Below, piece after piece: positions 1 to 9,707 of a DNA stretch of 64,000 bases. Source of the DNA: Luteibacter anthropi (lineage in GTDB: Bacteria; Pseudomonadota; Gammaproteobacteria; Xanthomonadales; Rhodanobacteraceae); NCBI RefSeq assembly GCF_011759365.1, contig NZ_JAARLZ010000004.1, positions 429,277 to 493,276 on the forward strand. The letters run 5' to 3'. Each line of letters opens with the position of its first letter. Position 1 is the first letter of the stretch. Below the pieces are notes generated by a model, which was given only the letters and a program-made list of their open reading frames with translations, ran no database searches and was not told where the DNA came from. Position numbers and translations under genes: made by a program.

Positions 1-1
1 T

Positions 2-502
2 GACGGGGCCATCCTTGCCTCCAAGAGCACCAAGTTCGAGGTGGTAGGCAATGCGCGCATGTCGGTTGGGGAGAAGTCCGCTTCGCCCAAGGTGACCTTC
101 GGCATCGATGTGATGTACGGAGCCACCCATACGTCGCAGGTGAGTATGTCGATGGCGCGTATACATACCAACGCAGACACGGTGTTTCACCGAAGCACCC
201 GCTGGATACCTGACCTGGAAGCGATCAGGCGCTGGCATGCCTCGTATAGCTTCGGCGGCCTTGCCTGGGCCACACCGCTGGCTTCCACGCTCAACCCCGA
301 ATACGAGATCCTCTGGGAAATCCCGTTGCAAGGCAACGAAGGACGGGTGATTCCCTACTACACGATCTACGAGGCAGGCTGGAATACCTGCAATGGTGAA
401 GGTAAATGCGCAGGCTGGCAGCGTTCGCGCGACGGCCTGTTGCCTTCCAAGGCCAGAGTGGCCTGGTTTGATGCCGTCATGTTGCGATTCCCATGGCACT
501 AG
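2..502 (+). CDS. C-terminal part of a secreted protein, leukocidin/VCC-cytolysin-like (5' end outside window)
   Basis: The frame is open from base 2 and runs without a stop to TAG at 500-502, so the gene begins before the window. The visible part aligns along its whole length with the C-terminal third of the next gene. Shared blocks include R-W-x-P-D, TPLA(S/A)TLNP, EILWE, YEAGWNTC and KARV-W. Both have a C-x5-C pair after WNT, which suggests a disulfide and export. The order of blocks (a strand ending in xNPxxEIxWE, a VxYE strand, then a terminal KARVxW) resembles the rim and C-terminal part of Vibrio cholerae cytolysin and staphylococcal alpha-toxin. That is my by-eye reading, not a search result. 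The stop overlaps the next start by 10 bases, so the two genes are probably co-expressed. Confidence 0.6.
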   Translation, partial: DGAILASKSTKFEVVGNARMSVGEKSASPKVTFGIDVMYGATHTSQVSMSMARIHTNADTVFHRSTRWIPDLEAIRRWHASYSFGGLAWATPLASTLNPEYEILWEIPLQGNEGRVIPYYTIYEAGWNTCNGEGKCAGWQRSRDGLLPSKARVAWFDAVMLRFPWH

Positions 503-2043
503 ATGTATGCCATGGATTCCGCTCGCTACGCGGGCTTGCTTCATGGGCAGTACTGTGCGCGTTGCCCATGGGTAATGCTTCGGCCTGGTCCGTCGATGAA
601 CTGACCATGCCGGCCATTGCCCTGGTATCAGTCGTCGACGGCGATTCTCCGGTGGACGTGAGGAACCAGCTCAGGCTGCTGATCGATGAGGGTCGGAAAG
701 CAGTTCTGGCCGGCCCGCCCGAGGTGCTCGCGCAGATGAAGCCTGACGGCGTACACGCATGGCCGGCTACCAACACCATCGTCCTGGATCCGGCGGCGAC
801 GCTGGGTATATTTGGTTTCAACGCATGCGACGATGAAGAGCGCAGGAGGACATTGCGCCAGTGGCCCTGGGGCGAGGATGTCTTTCCTGTGGGCCCGGTG
901 CGCCCAAGGCGCGAATTGCACATCCTTCCCGGACAGCGTCATGTGGAGTTCAGTCTGGTCGCATCGACTCCATCACAGGTCTGCCGCCAGTTCAGCCGGC
1001 GGATGGCCGACTCTCTATTTGGTGATGTGACGCCTTCCAGGCTTCAGCAAAGAGCGTTTCGCAGGGAAGTCAGGCGATGGTGCCAGTACGGCAATCTCTC
1101 CATTCACGCGGCTGAGCCACCGGCCTTCACCATCGAGCCGTTTCGCGGTTCGAACGAGCTTCGTCTCAATCTCGTCGCGGAGTGGGCACTTATCCGCTCC
1201 GAAGATCGGGCCGATGAGGCAAAAAACAGTTACCTGTTCTGGACGAAAACCATAGGTGAGGGTGCTGGAACGGGGTTCACGCGTCGCCATGGCGAGGATG
1301 CATGGTACGACCCTGCATCGGGTGCGGTGCACAGCCTGATGGATGCAGCCATCCATTCCGGTTGGGGGCCGATCGAAGACAGGGACGTCGTCACTGCATG
1401 GCCATTGAATTCCTCTTTTCCACAGTCCGGCAATGTCCATGTGTTTCGTTGTGATTCCCCGGAGGCTTTCCGGCCAGCGGATTGTCCCTTCATGCCACTG
1501 CTGAGGAAGCTCTATCCCGACGATTCATTCGATGGCGCCGTCACCGTATCTGCCGGCGAAAGCATCAACGTAGGTGGTGATGCGAAGGTCTCCCGCTCGA
1601 TGGATACAGAAGGCAAGGCCGCCCTTTCCATGACCTTCGGCCTCAACATGATGAGATCTGAATCTTCGGGTAGGCAACTGGAGATGGCCTTGACGCAGAC
1701 GCGCGGCAACGGGGATGTCCGTTACTACCGCAGTATCTGGTGGCTACCCGATATCGGTGCCATCCAGCGATGGATCGCAACGAGGGGGCATTCGGGTAGC
1801 CTGGCCAAGGCGACACCCCTCGCGGCAACGCTGAACCCGCGACACGAAATCCTCTGGGAGCTGTTGTTGAGCGAAAATGGAGGGCGCCGCCTGCCCTATC
1901 ATGTCGTCTACGAAGCCGGCTGGAACACGTGCGTCCATGGCACATGGTGCACGGACTATCGCAAGCCGGCCCATTCGTCGTTGCCTGCCAAGGCCAGGGT
2001 AGGCTGGTCCGACGGCATCGTCGTCAACCTCCCCGCCAGGTGA
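493..2043 (+). CDS. Secreted protein, possible leukocidin/VCC-type beta-pore-forming cytolysin
   Basis: This 516-residue protein starts inside the end of the preceding paralogue. The N-terminus (about 31 residues, ending ...GNASA) looks like a signal peptide. Residues about 55-75 resemble the pro-domain segment of V. cholerae cytolysin. Residues about 195-300 have a cysteine-plus-NLSI strand and a GEGAGTGF loop like the VCC stem region. Residues about 349-380 (INVGGDAKVS, then an alternating strand) resemble the VCC ELGVTGGVEVS segment. The end carries ATLNP, EILWE, YEAGWNTC and KARVGW. Lectin-type domains found after the cytolysin domain of VCC are absent. If the family is right, the product would be exported and form beta-barrel pores in target membranes. 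The alternative is an uncharacterised secreted beta protein. The assignment rests on pattern matching only. Confidence 0.55.
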   Translation: MALDVCHGFRSLRGLASWAVLCALPMGNASAWSVDELTMPAIALVSVVDGDSPVDVRNQLRLLIDEGRKAVLAGPPEVLAQMKPDGVHAWPATNTIVLDPAATLGIFGFNACDDEERRRTLRQWPWGEDVFPVGPVRPRRELHILPGQRHVEFSLVASTPSQVCRQFSRRMADSLFGDVTPSRLQQRAFRREVRRWCQYGNLSIHAAEPPAFTIEPFRGSNELRLNLVAEWALIRSEDRADEAKNSYLFWTKTIGEGAGTGFTRRHGEDAWYDPASGAVHSLMDAAIHSGWGPIEDRDVVTAWPLNSSFPQSGNVHVFRCDSPEAFRPADCPFMPLLRKLYPDDSFDGAVTVSAGESINVGGDAKVSRSMDTEGKAALSMTFGLNMMRSESSGRQLEMALTQTRGNGDVRYYRSIWWLPDIGAIQRWIATRGHSGSLAKATPLAATLNPRHEILWELLLSENGGRRLPYHVVYEAGWNTCVHGTWCTDYRKPAHSSLPAKARVGWSDGIVVNLPAR

Positions 2044-2109
2044 TTTCCGCAGGCGAAGGCATCGTTCGCGCCCCAGGAATGACGGATACCTTTCACGATC
2101 GCGGAAAGG

Positions 2110-4467
2110 TCAACTGCGTTCACCCAAAGGCTCCAGCACAAGCTGATGCTCACGCTGCCCAGGCAACAACGGCGTCGCCCGCCCGCGTACCCAGTCTTCG
2201 TGCCCAGAGCCATGAAATGGCGACAAGGGATGTCCGCTTTGTCCACCAGGCATTTCCAGGTAGCTGCGGTCCTCATGCCCTGGTGAAATCCCGAACCGCT
2301 CCGAAGCACCGAACGCCGGTGCCTGTACGCGCGGCATATCGGTGTCACCCGGCAGCGGTTCGGACGGCATGTCGAGGAAACGGGCAAGCCAGTGAGGCAG
2401 CGCGGCGGAAAGCGGATGCGCGATATGCGCCGTGTTCGTCTCGCCCCAGCGTCGTGCTGCGAGGCCCCCGGTTTGCTTGCCCAGGTCGTCGGCCGTCTTG
2501 CGTGCAGCGTTGAGCAGCAGGTCGTTCCAGTCTTTCCAGCGTGGATCGAGAAGGTTCATCGGCTTCTTCTGAAGCATCTCCCATATGGCGGCTTCCGCCA
2601 CGACGGCACGCGGCCAGCTGAAATCAGGGAAGCGGGCTCTGGTTTTCGCGATGAACGGCGCAAGCACGGCTTCGCGCACGTTCTGGCGGAAGGTGCGCAC
2701 GAGACGGTAATCGATGCTGTCGATGTCGGCACGGCCGCCCCACTTGGCGGTAAGCTGCTTCAGCGAAGCGAACTCGTCCGAATCATCCTTCGCCAGCACA
2801 TCCTGCAACAGCGCCTGCCAACGGGTGAGGAACACGGCGCGATCATCCGTCTGGATAGCAAGCATGTCCGCGGGTGCGAACCGATCCTTCGCACGCAGAT
2901 CGTCGCGGATCTGCCGGGCGCGTGCGCCGAGGTCGTGGCCGCCGTTGCCGAGCAGGGCAAGTGCATCGCCGCCAACGGTGCGGTTGTTGGCCGTCCAAAG
3001 GCGGTGATCGTCCGGATCGACAAGGCGTGGGTAGCGATCAGCAGTGGCGGTGCCCTGCCATGTACCGTCGGGGCCATCGCGCAACGGAATCGTGTTGCCG
3101 ATGATGGTCCAGCCGATGTGGCCATCGCTGTCGCCGACGACGAGGTTTTGCGGAGGCATGCCTGCTGAAGGCGCGATATCCAGCGCTTCCTTCAGGTTGG
3201 CAGCGTGTTCCAGCCCCATGATGCCGAGGTTGAATGCGCGGGGCTCATGCGCGATCCACGCGAGTGCCAGCGGTGTGCCGTCGGTATCCGGTGCCACCAG
3301 AGGCCCCCAGCAGGTGTCTTCCACTTTCAGCTGCACCGGCGCGCCACCCGCGACCTCGATCGTTTCGTCGTGCACTTCGAAGGGCAGTTTCTCGTCGGAC
3401 GTGCGGTAACGCGACGGATCGGCCGGGTCGCGTTCGACACGCACGAGATCCATCCAGCGGCCATAGCTGTTGGTGAATGCCCAGGCCACCTGTCCGTTCG
3501 AACCGGCTACCAGTGCAGGCGTGCCCGGGAGCGTCACGCCATTCAGGTCCCGGACGCCGCCCGGTGCGCCGGGATCGGGGTAGCGCAGGCGTGCGCGATA
3601 CCAGATATCCGGCACGCGAAGGCCCAGGTGCATATCGTTGGCGACCAGCGCATGCCCGTCGGTGGTGAGTGCCCCACCTACCGCAAAGCTGTTGCTGCCG
3701 GGGAATTCGGGCAGCGGCGCGGGGGCGATGGCGGCAGCGGTGGCCTGGCTGCGCAGATCGAAGCTCGTGGCGTCAGGTAGCGTTACACCAGGCGATGGGC
3801 TTGCATCGAGCGGCGCTTCCCACTGCGGGTCCGGGGCGAGCAGGGCATCGGCGAGCGCAGGGGGCAGGGCTGCCCGGAGCCGGCGGATCTCGCGTTCGCG
3901 CTGGTTCGTACCGTCTTCGTTGAGGTCGAGGTACATGGCACCCAGCACCAGCAGGGTGTCTTCCCCCTTCCACGGGCGAGGTGCCTGGCGCAGCAGCAGG
4001 TACTCCCAGGGCCGGACACGCAGCGCACCGAGTCCTGTGTTGACGCCATCACGATAGGCGTCTACCAGCTCGCGCTGATCGGCCGGAAGCATGGCATAGG
4101 CACGTTCCGCGACCGCACGCATGCGGTGCACGCGATGGCCCGTGTCGACTTCAAGCGCGGCCTTGCCTACCAGGGCCGACAACTCGCCGGCCGCGACGCG
4201 GCGCATGAGGTCCATCTGGAAGAAACGATCCTGCGCGTGCGCGTAGCCGAGTGCCCAGGCGACGTCACGGCGGTTGTGACCCTCTACGGTCAAGGTGCCG
4301 CGTTCGTCGCGATCGAGCGTTACGGGGGCGGATGGGCCCGTGACGATGATCTTGCCGTCCAGGCGGGCAAGGCTTCCCGAAAGCAGGTACCAACCGGCCC
4401 CTCCTGCCAGGCCGATCAACACGAGGAGGGCGATCAGCAGGCGGGAGAGGGCGCGGCGAATTTTCAT
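2110..4467 (-). CDS. Penicillin acylase family protein (Ntn hydrolase)
   Basis: This 785-residue protein begins with a hydrophobic N-terminal segment (residues about 8-30), so it is exported or anchored on the periplasmic side. It shows the family layout of alpha chain, spacer and beta chain. The expected self-cleavage point and nucleophile is the Ser of PGSNSFAVGG at about residue 258, followed by the conserved ANDMHLGL block. The length is normal for the family, which contains beta-lactam acylases, acyl-homoserine-lactone acylases and PvdQ-type enzymes that deacylate siderophore precursors. The substrate cannot be told from sequence. I chose the start at 4467 because it forms an ATGA overlap with the upstream gene stop. 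The longer open frame upstream runs antiparallel through that gene and has no family similarity. Confidence 0.85.
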   Translation of the reverse strand: MKIRRALSRLLIALLVLIGLAGGAGWYLLSGSLARLDGKIIVTGPSAPVTLDRDERGTLTVEGHNRRDVAWALGYAHAQDRFFQMDLMRRVAAGELSALVGKAALEVDTGHRVHRMRAVAERAYAMLPADQRELVDAYRDGVNTGLGALRVRPWEYLLLRQAPRPWKGEDTLLVLGAMYLDLNEDGTNQREREIRRLRAALPPALADALLAPDPQWEAPLDASPSPGVTLPDATSFDLRSQATAAAIAPAPLPEFPGSNSFAVGGALTTDGHALVANDMHLGLRVPDIWYRARLRYPDPGAPGGVRDLNGVTLPGTPALVAGSNGQVAWAFTNSYGRWMDLVRVERDPADPSRYRTSDEKLPFEVHDETIEVAGGAPVQLKVEDTCWGPLVAPDTDGTPLALAWIAHEPRAFNLGIMGLEHAANLKEALDIAPSAGMPPQNLVVGDSDGHIGWTIIGNTIPLRDGPDGTWQGTATADRYPRLVDPDDHRLWTANNRTVGGDALALLGNGGHDLGARARQIRDDLRAKDRFAPADMLAIQTDDRAVFLTRWQALLQDVLAKDDSDEFASLKQLTAKWGGRADIDSIDYRLVRTFRQNVREAVLAPFIAKTRARFPDFSWPRAVVAEAAIWEMLQKKPMNLLDPRWKDWNDLLLNAARKTADDLGKQTGGLAARRWGETNTAHIAHPLSAALPHWLARFLDMPSEPLPGDTDMPRVQAPAFGASERFGISPGHEDRSYLEMPGGQSGHPLSPFHGSGHEDWVRGRATPLLPGQREHQLVLEPLGERS

Positions 4468-5249
4468 GGTTTCCTGGGGAAGACGGCGATGATGCCCGCG
4501 TAGGGCTTGGTCATGAAGGCAGGGGCTCCAGCGTAGCCGGCGGCTGGCGTATAGGCTTGGGAAATCGTGCCATCGAGGAACAGCGCGTCGCGACAGCCGA
4601 TCTGGTCGCGGAACAGCCGGGCAAAGGAGTGGAAGTTCACCGGGGCGCGACTGACCGCGAAGACGACTTCGTGCGATGTGCGTGCGCAGACGCCGCTGCG
4701 CCATTTCATGCTGTCGGAACCGTCGTCGAACTGGGTGTTGATTTCACCATCCACGACCAGCATGGGTCCGGACTGCGTCGCCCAGCGCGGCTTGCGTGCC
4801 GCCGCGCGGAAGGCCTCGCTGGTGCGCACTTCCGCGCTGCCATCGTCGTACACGGCGAAGACGCCGTTGGGCAGCAGGGAGAAATTGCCCGAGCGTGGGT
4901 TGCCGTGCGCCAGGTTGAGCGGAACGAGGGTCTTGCCGTCCTCCACGTACAGCCCTAGCGGACGGAAGTCGCGGTCGTAGATGCCGGCATTGGTGGCGAA
5001 GGTGAGGGGGCGGCCCTTGCTTTCGGTCCAGGCCTTAAGCGCTTCGATACCGCCGAAGGGCTGGTCGGTGTCCGGGTTGCGCCAGTGCAGTTCGATGTCT
5101 TCGCGGCGGGTATCCACGGTGACGGTGAAATACGACTGGCTGTCGAACACGACATCGCGGCCTTCCACGGCATCGGCCGGGCCGGAGCAGGCGGTGGCCA
5201 GGCCCGCGAGGGTGGTGACCATGGAAAGTCGTGCGAGAAAACGGGTCAT
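4464..5249 (-). CDS. Phosphodiester glycosidase family lipoprotein (NAGPA/DUF2233-like)
   Basis: The N-terminus has a lipoprotein signal, with a hydrophobic stretch and lipobox LATAC at about residue 20, so the protein is likely lipid-anchored in the periplasm. The body carries landmarks of the phosphodiester glycosidase family (related to the mammalian uncovering enzyme NAGPA): FATNAGIYD, a QSGPMLVVDGE block and a DALFLDG block near the end. The family hydrolyses glycosidic phosphodiesters, and the substrate here is unknown. The Met at 5249 gives a textbook lipoprotein signal. An in-frame ATG at 5273 has a G-rich stretch just upstream and is the alternative. The stop overlaps the acylase start (ATGA), so the pair is translationally coupled. 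Confidence 0.8.
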   Translation of the reverse strand: MTRFLARLSMVTTLAGLATACSGPADAVEGRDVVFDSQSYFTVTVDTRREDIELHWRNPDTDQPFGGIEALKAWTESKGRPLTFATNAGIYDRDFRPLGLYVEDGKTLVPLNLAHGNPRSGNFSLLPNGVFAVYDDGSAEVRTSEAFRAAARKPRWATQSGPMLVVDGEINTQFDDGSDSMKWRSGVCARTSHEVVFAVSRAPVNFHSFARLFRDQIGCRDALFLDGTISQAYTPAAGYAGAPAFMTKPYAGIIAVFPRKP

Positions 5250-5377
5250 GCGAAGGGAGTACCGGCGGTGCATCCCCCGGATGTTCGCCGGGCCACCCCG
5301 CAGGTGCAAGGCCCTGGGGGCTGCCGATCGCCTGAACGGCGTAAACTCCGGGGTTTTTCCCCAGCCCTGCCATCGCC

Positions 5378-5866
5378 ATGCCCTATACGCCCATCGTCGC
5401 CACCCTCGGCTACGTGCTGTCGCCGGACGGCCAGCGCGTCCTCATGGTTCACCGCAACGCCCGCAAGGACGACCAGCACCTGGGCAAGTACAACGGCCTG
5501 GGCGGCAAGATGGAGCCGGGCGAGGACATCGCCGCCTGCATGCGGCGCGAGATCCGGGAAGAGGCCGGTATCGAGTGCGTGGAGATGCGCCTGCGCGGCA
5601 CGCTGAACTGGCCGGGGTTCGGAAAGAACGGAGAAGACTGGCTGGGCTTCATCTTCGCCATCACCCGCTTCGAGGGCGAGCCACCGGCATCGAATGCCGA
5701 GGGCAACCTGGAATGGGTGCCCGTGAATGGGCTGGATGCGTTGCCGATGTGGGAGGGCGACCGGAACTTCCTGCCGCTGGTGTTCGACGACGACCCACGG
5801 CCGTTCCATGGCGTGATGCCGTACAAGGACGGCCGCATGGTGTCGTGGAGCTATACCCGCCTCTGA
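5378..5866 (+). CDS. NUDIX hydrolase (MutT/8-oxo-dGTP diphosphatase-like)
   Basis: This 162-residue cytoplasmic protein carries a full NUDIX box at residues about 45-67: GGKMEPGE, seven residues, then REIREEAGI. This is the Mg2+-binding pyrophosphatase motif. The flanking sequence (HRNARKDDQHLGKYNGLGGK before it, a short C-terminal domain after it) matches the MTH1/MutT-like 8-oxo-dGTP diphosphatase group, which clears oxidised nucleotides. Other nucleoside diphosphate derivatives remain possible substrates. It stands alone, divergent from the glycosidase/acylase pair and convergent with parC, with a hairpin repeat between it and parC. Confidence 0.9.
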   Translation: MPYTPIVATLGYVLSPDGQRVLMVHRNARKDDQHLGKYNGLGGKMEPGEDIAACMRREIREEAGIECVEMRLRGTLNWPGFGKNGEDWLGFIFAITRFEGEPPASNAEGNLEWVPVNGLDALPMWEGDRNFLPLVFDDDPRPFHGVMPYKDGRMVSWSYTRL

Positions 5867-5874
5867 GCCGCCAT

Positions 5875-5944
5875 TGTAGGAGCGCGCCTTGCGTGCGACC
5901 GGACCGTGCGACATATCCGGTCGCGCGCAAGGCGCGCTCCTACA
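5875..5944. repeat. Single REP-like hairpin between convergent genes
   Basis: The arms TGTAGGAGCGCGCCTTGCG and its near-complement ending CGCGCTCCTACA enclose a short centre, giving a 70-bp nearly perfect palindrome. It sits in the 87-bp gap between the NUDIX gene and parC, where it could terminate both transcripts or protect their 3' ends. The same family forms the array at 56417-56868 and the element at 61769-61927. Confidence 0.9.
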
Positions 5945-5953
5945 GAAAATCGC

Positions 5954-8194
5954 CTAGCCGGTGGTTTCGATGCGCTCCACGCGGCGCAGGCCGCGGGGGA
6001 GCACGTTGCCACGGGTGGCGCGGCTGCCGCCGTATTCCACCAGGTCGGCCCACTTCAGGGTGAGCTTGCGCTGGCCGGCGTAGAGCGTGACTTCGCCCTT
6101 GCCCTCGGCAACCACGGCGATACCGACCACGCGCTCCTCGCCCGAGGCCAGCTTGGCCTTGGGGATCTCGATGAGCTTGTTGCCCTTGCCCTTGTCGAGC
6201 TCGGGCAGCTCGGTCACCGAGAACATCAGCAGGTGACCTTCACCCGTGACCACGACGATGCGGTCACGCGACGGATCGGCCGTGACGGCCGGCGCGAGCA
6301 CGCGGGCACCGTCGCTGAGCGAGATGATCTGCTTGCCGGCCTTCTGGCGGCCGGTAAGCGCCTCGAAGCGGGTGACGAAGCCGTAGCCGAAGTCGGTGGC
6401 GAGCACGATGCGGGTGTCGTTCTCGGCGGCCACCACGGCATCGAAGCGCGCACCGGCCGGCGGGCTGAAGCGGCCCGTGAGTGGTTCACCGTTGCCGCGT
6501 GCCGACGGCAGCGTATGCGCCGCCGTGGCATAGGCGCGGCCGGTGGAGTCGATGAAGGCCACCTGTTGCGTCGTACGGGCGCGGGCGATCGCCAGCATGC
6601 TGTCGCCGTCGCGGTAGGAGAGGGCTTCGCCGTCGATCTCGTGGCCCTTGCCGGCGCGCACCCAGCCCTTCTGCGACAGCACCACGGTGACCGGTTCGGA
6701 GGCGACCAGCGCGCTCTCGTCCAGCGCCTGCGCAGCACTGCGCTCGATCAGGGGCGAGCGACGCTCGTCGCCGAACTTCTCGGCGTCGGCGCGCAGTTCT
6801 TCCTTGATGAGGCCCTTCAGCTTGGCCGGCGACTTCAGCAGCACGTTGATGCGCGCGCGCTCTTCCTCGAGCTTGTCGCGCTCTTCGGTGATCTTCATTT
6901 CCTCAAGGCGCGCCAGCTGGCGCAGCTTGGTCTCGAGGATGTAGTCGGCCTGTTCCTCGTCGAGACGGAAGCGCGCGATCAGCACGGGCTTCGGTTCGTC
7001 CTCGGTGCGGACGATGCGGATCACCTCGTCGAGGTTGAGATAGGCGATGCGCAAAGCTTCGAGCAGGTGCAGGCGGCGCTCGACACGACCCAGGCGATGA
7101 TTGAGGCGGCGGGTGACGGTATCGGTGCGGAAACGCAGCCACTCGGTGAGGATGGTGCGGAGGTCCTTGACCTGCGGACGGCCATCCAGGCCGATCATGT
7201 TGAGGTTGACGCGGAAGCTCTTCTCCAGGTCCGTCGTGGCGAAGAGGTGCTGCATCATTTCCTCGACGTCCACGCGGTTGGAGCGCGGCACCAGCACGAG
7301 GCGGATGGGGTTCTCGTGGTCGGATTCGTCGCGCAGGTCTTCGATCATCGGCAGTTTCTTCGCGCGCATCTGCGCGGCGATCTGCTCGAGGATCTTCGAG
7401 GGCGATACCTGGTGCGGCAGCGCGGTGATCACGATGTTGCCGTCGTCGCGCTCGTAGATGGCGCGCGCGCGCACCGAGCCGGTGCCGTTCTGGTACATCG
7501 CGGCCAGCTCGCGGCGGGGCGTGATGATCTCGGCCTTGGTCGGGTAATCCGGGCCCTGCACGTGCTCGCACAGGTCGGCGATGGTGGCGTCCGGATCGTC
7601 GAGCAGGCGGATGCAGGCGCTGGCGACTTCGCGCAGGTTGTGCGGCGGGATGTCGGTGGCCATGCCCACGGCGATGCCCATGGAGCCGTTCAGCAGCACA
7701 TGGGGCACGCGGGCCGGCAGCCAGGAAGGTTCTTCCATGGTGCCGTCGAAGTTGGGAACCCAGTCGGTGGTGCCGTGGCCCAGCTCGGAGAGCAGCAACT
7801 CGGCGATGGGGGTCAGGCGCGACTCGGTGTAGCGCATGGCCGCGAAACTCTTCGGGTCGTCCGGCGAGCCGAAGTTGCCGTGACCGTCCACCAGCGGGTA
7901 GCGGTAGGAGAACGGCTGCGCCATGAGCACCATGGCCTCGTAGCAGGCCGAGTCGCCATGGGGGTGGAACTTGCCGATGACGTCGCCGATGGTACGGGCG
8001 GATTTCTTCGGCTTGGCGGTGGCGGCGAGGCTCAGCTCGCTCATGGCGTACACGATGCGGCGCTGGACCGGCTTCAGGCCGTCGCCCACGAAGGGCAGGG
8101 CGCGGTCGAGCACCACGTACATGGAGTAGTCGAGATAGGCCCGCTCGGCGTAGTCCTTGAGCGGGATCTGTTCGTAATTGGCTTGCAGATTCAT
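5954..8194 (-). CDS. parC: DNA topoisomerase IV subunit A
   Basis: ParC is the DNA-cleaving subunit that, with ParE, decatenates daughter chromosomes. The protein is 746 residues, normal for proteobacteria. The N-terminal block ([20 protein letters not shown]) and the breakage-reunion region are clear. The quinolone-resistance region reads [14 protein letters not shown], with wild-type Ser82 and Glu86. The catalytic tyrosine is Tyr122 in AAMRYTES. The C-terminal beta-pinwheel region carries degenerate GxxGxG-like repeats. A Shine-Dalgarno AAGGA precedes the ATG. It is transcribed alone, divergent from the small secreted protein gene at 8408. Confidence 0.97.
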   Translation of the reverse strand: MNLQANYEQIPLKDYAERAYLDYSMYVVLDRALPFVGDGLKPVQRRIVYAMSELSLAATAKPKKSARTIGDVIGKFHPHGDSACYEAMVLMAQPFSYRYPLVDGHGNFGSPDDPKSFAAMRYTESRLTPIAELLLSELGHGTTDWVPNFDGTMEEPSWLPARVPHVLLNGSMGIAVGMATDIPPHNLREVASACIRLLDDPDATIADLCEHVQGPDYPTKAEIITPRRELAAMYQNGTGSVRARAIYERDDGNIVITALPHQVSPSKILEQIAAQMRAKKLPMIEDLRDESDHENPIRLVLVPRSNRVDVEEMMQHLFATTDLEKSFRVNLNMIGLDGRPQVKDLRTILTEWLRFRTDTVTRRLNHRLGRVERRLHLLEALRIAYLNLDEVIRIVRTEDEPKPVLIARFRLDEEQADYILETKLRQLARLEEMKITEERDKLEEERARINVLLKSPAKLKGLIKEELRADAEKFGDERRSPLIERSAAQALDESALVASEPVTVVLSQKGWVRAGKGHEIDGEALSYRDGDSMLAIARARTTQQVAFIDSTGRAYATAAHTLPSARGNGEPLTGRFSPPAGARFDAVVAAENDTRIVLATDFGYGFVTRFEALTGRQKAGKQIISLSDGARVLAPAVTADPSRDRIVVVTGEGHLLMFSVTELPELDKGKGNKLIEIPKAKLASGEERVVGIAVVAEGKGEVTLYAGQRKLTLKWADLVEYGGSRATRGNVLPRGLRRVERIETTG

Positions 8195-8407
8195 CGGGTT
8201 AGCTGTCCTTCTGGCGCGCCTGGGCGCGTCCTTAGCCGGAGGATGGTGCCAGAAAGGTGTCTCAGGGGTGTAGACCGGGGTGGGGGATTTTGCATATTTC
8301 CGGTGCCCCGGTACCCGTATAGCCCATTCGTCCGGATGACGACCGGGCCATGCGGCACCGTGCCGGGCACCCCATGATGGACGGACATCCTTAGGAACGA
8401 GGTAGTT

Positions 8408-8875
8408 ATGGATCGTCGTCCTGCGCTTGCCCTGCTTGCCCTCGTCGCCGTCAGCGGCACCGCAGCCGCTGCGGAGTCATCCCCCGAAGCGGCGGTGTCC
8501 CGCTATCTCAAGGCCGAACGCGATTTCGACGTGACGGCACTGAATGCAGTCCTTGCCCCGGGTTTCGTCGAGGTATCCCCGCGTGGCCAGGTCGACGAGC
8601 ACGATGCCGTGCTGTCCTTCTACGCACCCGAAAAGAAAATGCAGGCACCCCCGTCCTCCGTGAGCGCGCTCAAAGCGCGTACGTCGGGCGATGTATCCGC
8701 AGTGACGGGCGAAATCGTCTTTACCCTCGCCCCGGGGCGCGAGATGCGCTTGTCTCTCGGTGCCACCGCCGTGCGTTCGGCGGATGGCTGGCGCCTGCTC
8801 TCGGCGCAGTACACCGGCGTTCCCCCCTCACCCCCGGCAGCGCCCGCTCCGCCGAAGCCTCCGGTCTCGGGCTGA
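8408..8875 (+). CDS. NTF2-like/SnoaL-type secreted protein
   Basis: This 155-residue protein has a cleavable-looking signal peptide (residues 1-21, ending GTAAAA). The rest follows the NTF2-like/DUF4440 pattern: a helix with a repeated alanine-rich face ([30 protein letters not shown]), then alternating strands ending [10 protein letters not shown]. The C-terminal tail is proline-rich ([14 protein letters not shown]). The likely location is the periplasm and no catalytic role can be assigned. A GAGG Shine-Dalgarno lies just upstream. It faces the EEP-family gene tail to tail with only four bases between stops. Confidence 0.75.
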   Translation: MDRRPALALLALVAVSGTAAAAESSPEAAVSRYLKAERDFDVTALNAVLAPGFVEVSPRGQVDEHDAVLSFYAPEKKMQAPPSSVSALKARTSGDVSAVTGEIVFTLAPGREMRLSLGATAVRSADGWRLLSAQYTGVPPSPPAAPAPPKPPVSG

Positions 8876-8879
8876 TCGC

Positions 8880-9707
8880 TCAGAGCGTGAAATCGACAGC
8901 CACGGGGAAATGGTCGGACGGGTAGCGGCCGTCCTTCGAGGTGGTCACCGTGGTGGCGGACTTCGCTTCCACGCCACGGTAAAGCACCCAGTCGATGCGC
9001 TTGTCGGCCTTGCCGGTGAAGTTGTGGAAGGTCGCGTCCGGTCCGTCATGGGTGGGCGCGGCGATCCAGGCATCCTTGAGGGTCTTCGTCAGCAGGGCAT
9101 GCGCCTCGCTGTCGGGGCCTGTATTGAAGTCACCGGTGATGACCACGGGCACGCCCTGCGGCAGCTTGCTGATCCATGCGGCGATCTCGCGTGCACTGCG
9201 CGTGCGGGCGTCTTCATCCTGGTCGCGATAGGGAAAGTGCGTATCCAGCAGGTAGAAGCGCTTGTGGTCGGCGATGCGTTCGAACAGCGCCCAGTTCACC
9301 ATGCGGGGGAAGATATTGCCCCAGGTGATGCTGGCCACTTTGTCCGGGGTGTCGGACAGCCAGAAATCGCCCGATTCGATCACCTTCAGGCGATCCTTCC
9401 GGTAGAAGATGCCCATGTGTTCGTCCTTGTGGCCGCCGTAGCGATCGCGGCCGAACCAGGTGTATCCCGGCAGGCGGGCCACCGTGTCGTCGCCCTGGGC
9501 CTGGCCCAGTTCCTGGGTGCCGATCACGTCGGGGTCGATGCGGCGGATCGTGTCGGCGAACAGGTCGCGGCGCATTTCCCAGCGATTGGGGCCGTCGGGA
9601 CCGGTGATGGTGCGGACGTTGAAGCTCATCACCTTGAGGTCGGCGGCCGCGACGGGCAGCGCCAGCGTGGCGAGGGCGGCGAGGGCCAGGGATCGGAAGC
9701 GGATCAT
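8880..9707 (-). CDS. Endonuclease/exonuclease/phosphatase family protein, secreted
   Basis: This 275-residue protein has a signal peptide ending PVAAA (residues 1-21) and a complete EEP-fold catalytic set: LKVMSFNVR at the start, GTQEL (metal-binding Glu), a DTHFPY block, GDFNTGP, and the terminal SDHFPV with the catalytic Asp-His. This superfamily includes phosphodiesterases, nucleases and sphingomyelinase- or inositol-phosphatase-like enzymes. The substrate is not determinable here. Export suggests an extracytoplasmic phosphoester substrate. An AAGGAGA Shine-Dalgarno sits upstream of the start. Confidence 0.88.
   Translation of the reverse strand: MIRFRSLALAALATLALPVAAADLKVMSFNVRTITGPDGPNRWEMRRDLFADTIRRIDPDVIGTQELGQAQGDDTVARLPGYTWFGRDRYGGHKDEHMGIFYRKDRLKVIESGDFWLSDTPDKVASITWGNIFPRMVNWALFERIADHKRFYLLDTHFPYRDQDEDARTRSAREIAAWISKLPQGVPVVITGDFNTGPDSEAHALLTKTLKDAWIAAPTHDGPDATFHNFTGKADKRIDWVLYRGVEAKSATTVTTSKDGRYPSDHFPVAVDFTL

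Noticed and set aside
5906..8377. Plus-strand open frame of 823 codons across parC
   Set aside because: It lies fully antisense to a complete parC with all catalytic motifs. It is a product of GC-rich codon usage and shows no family similarity.
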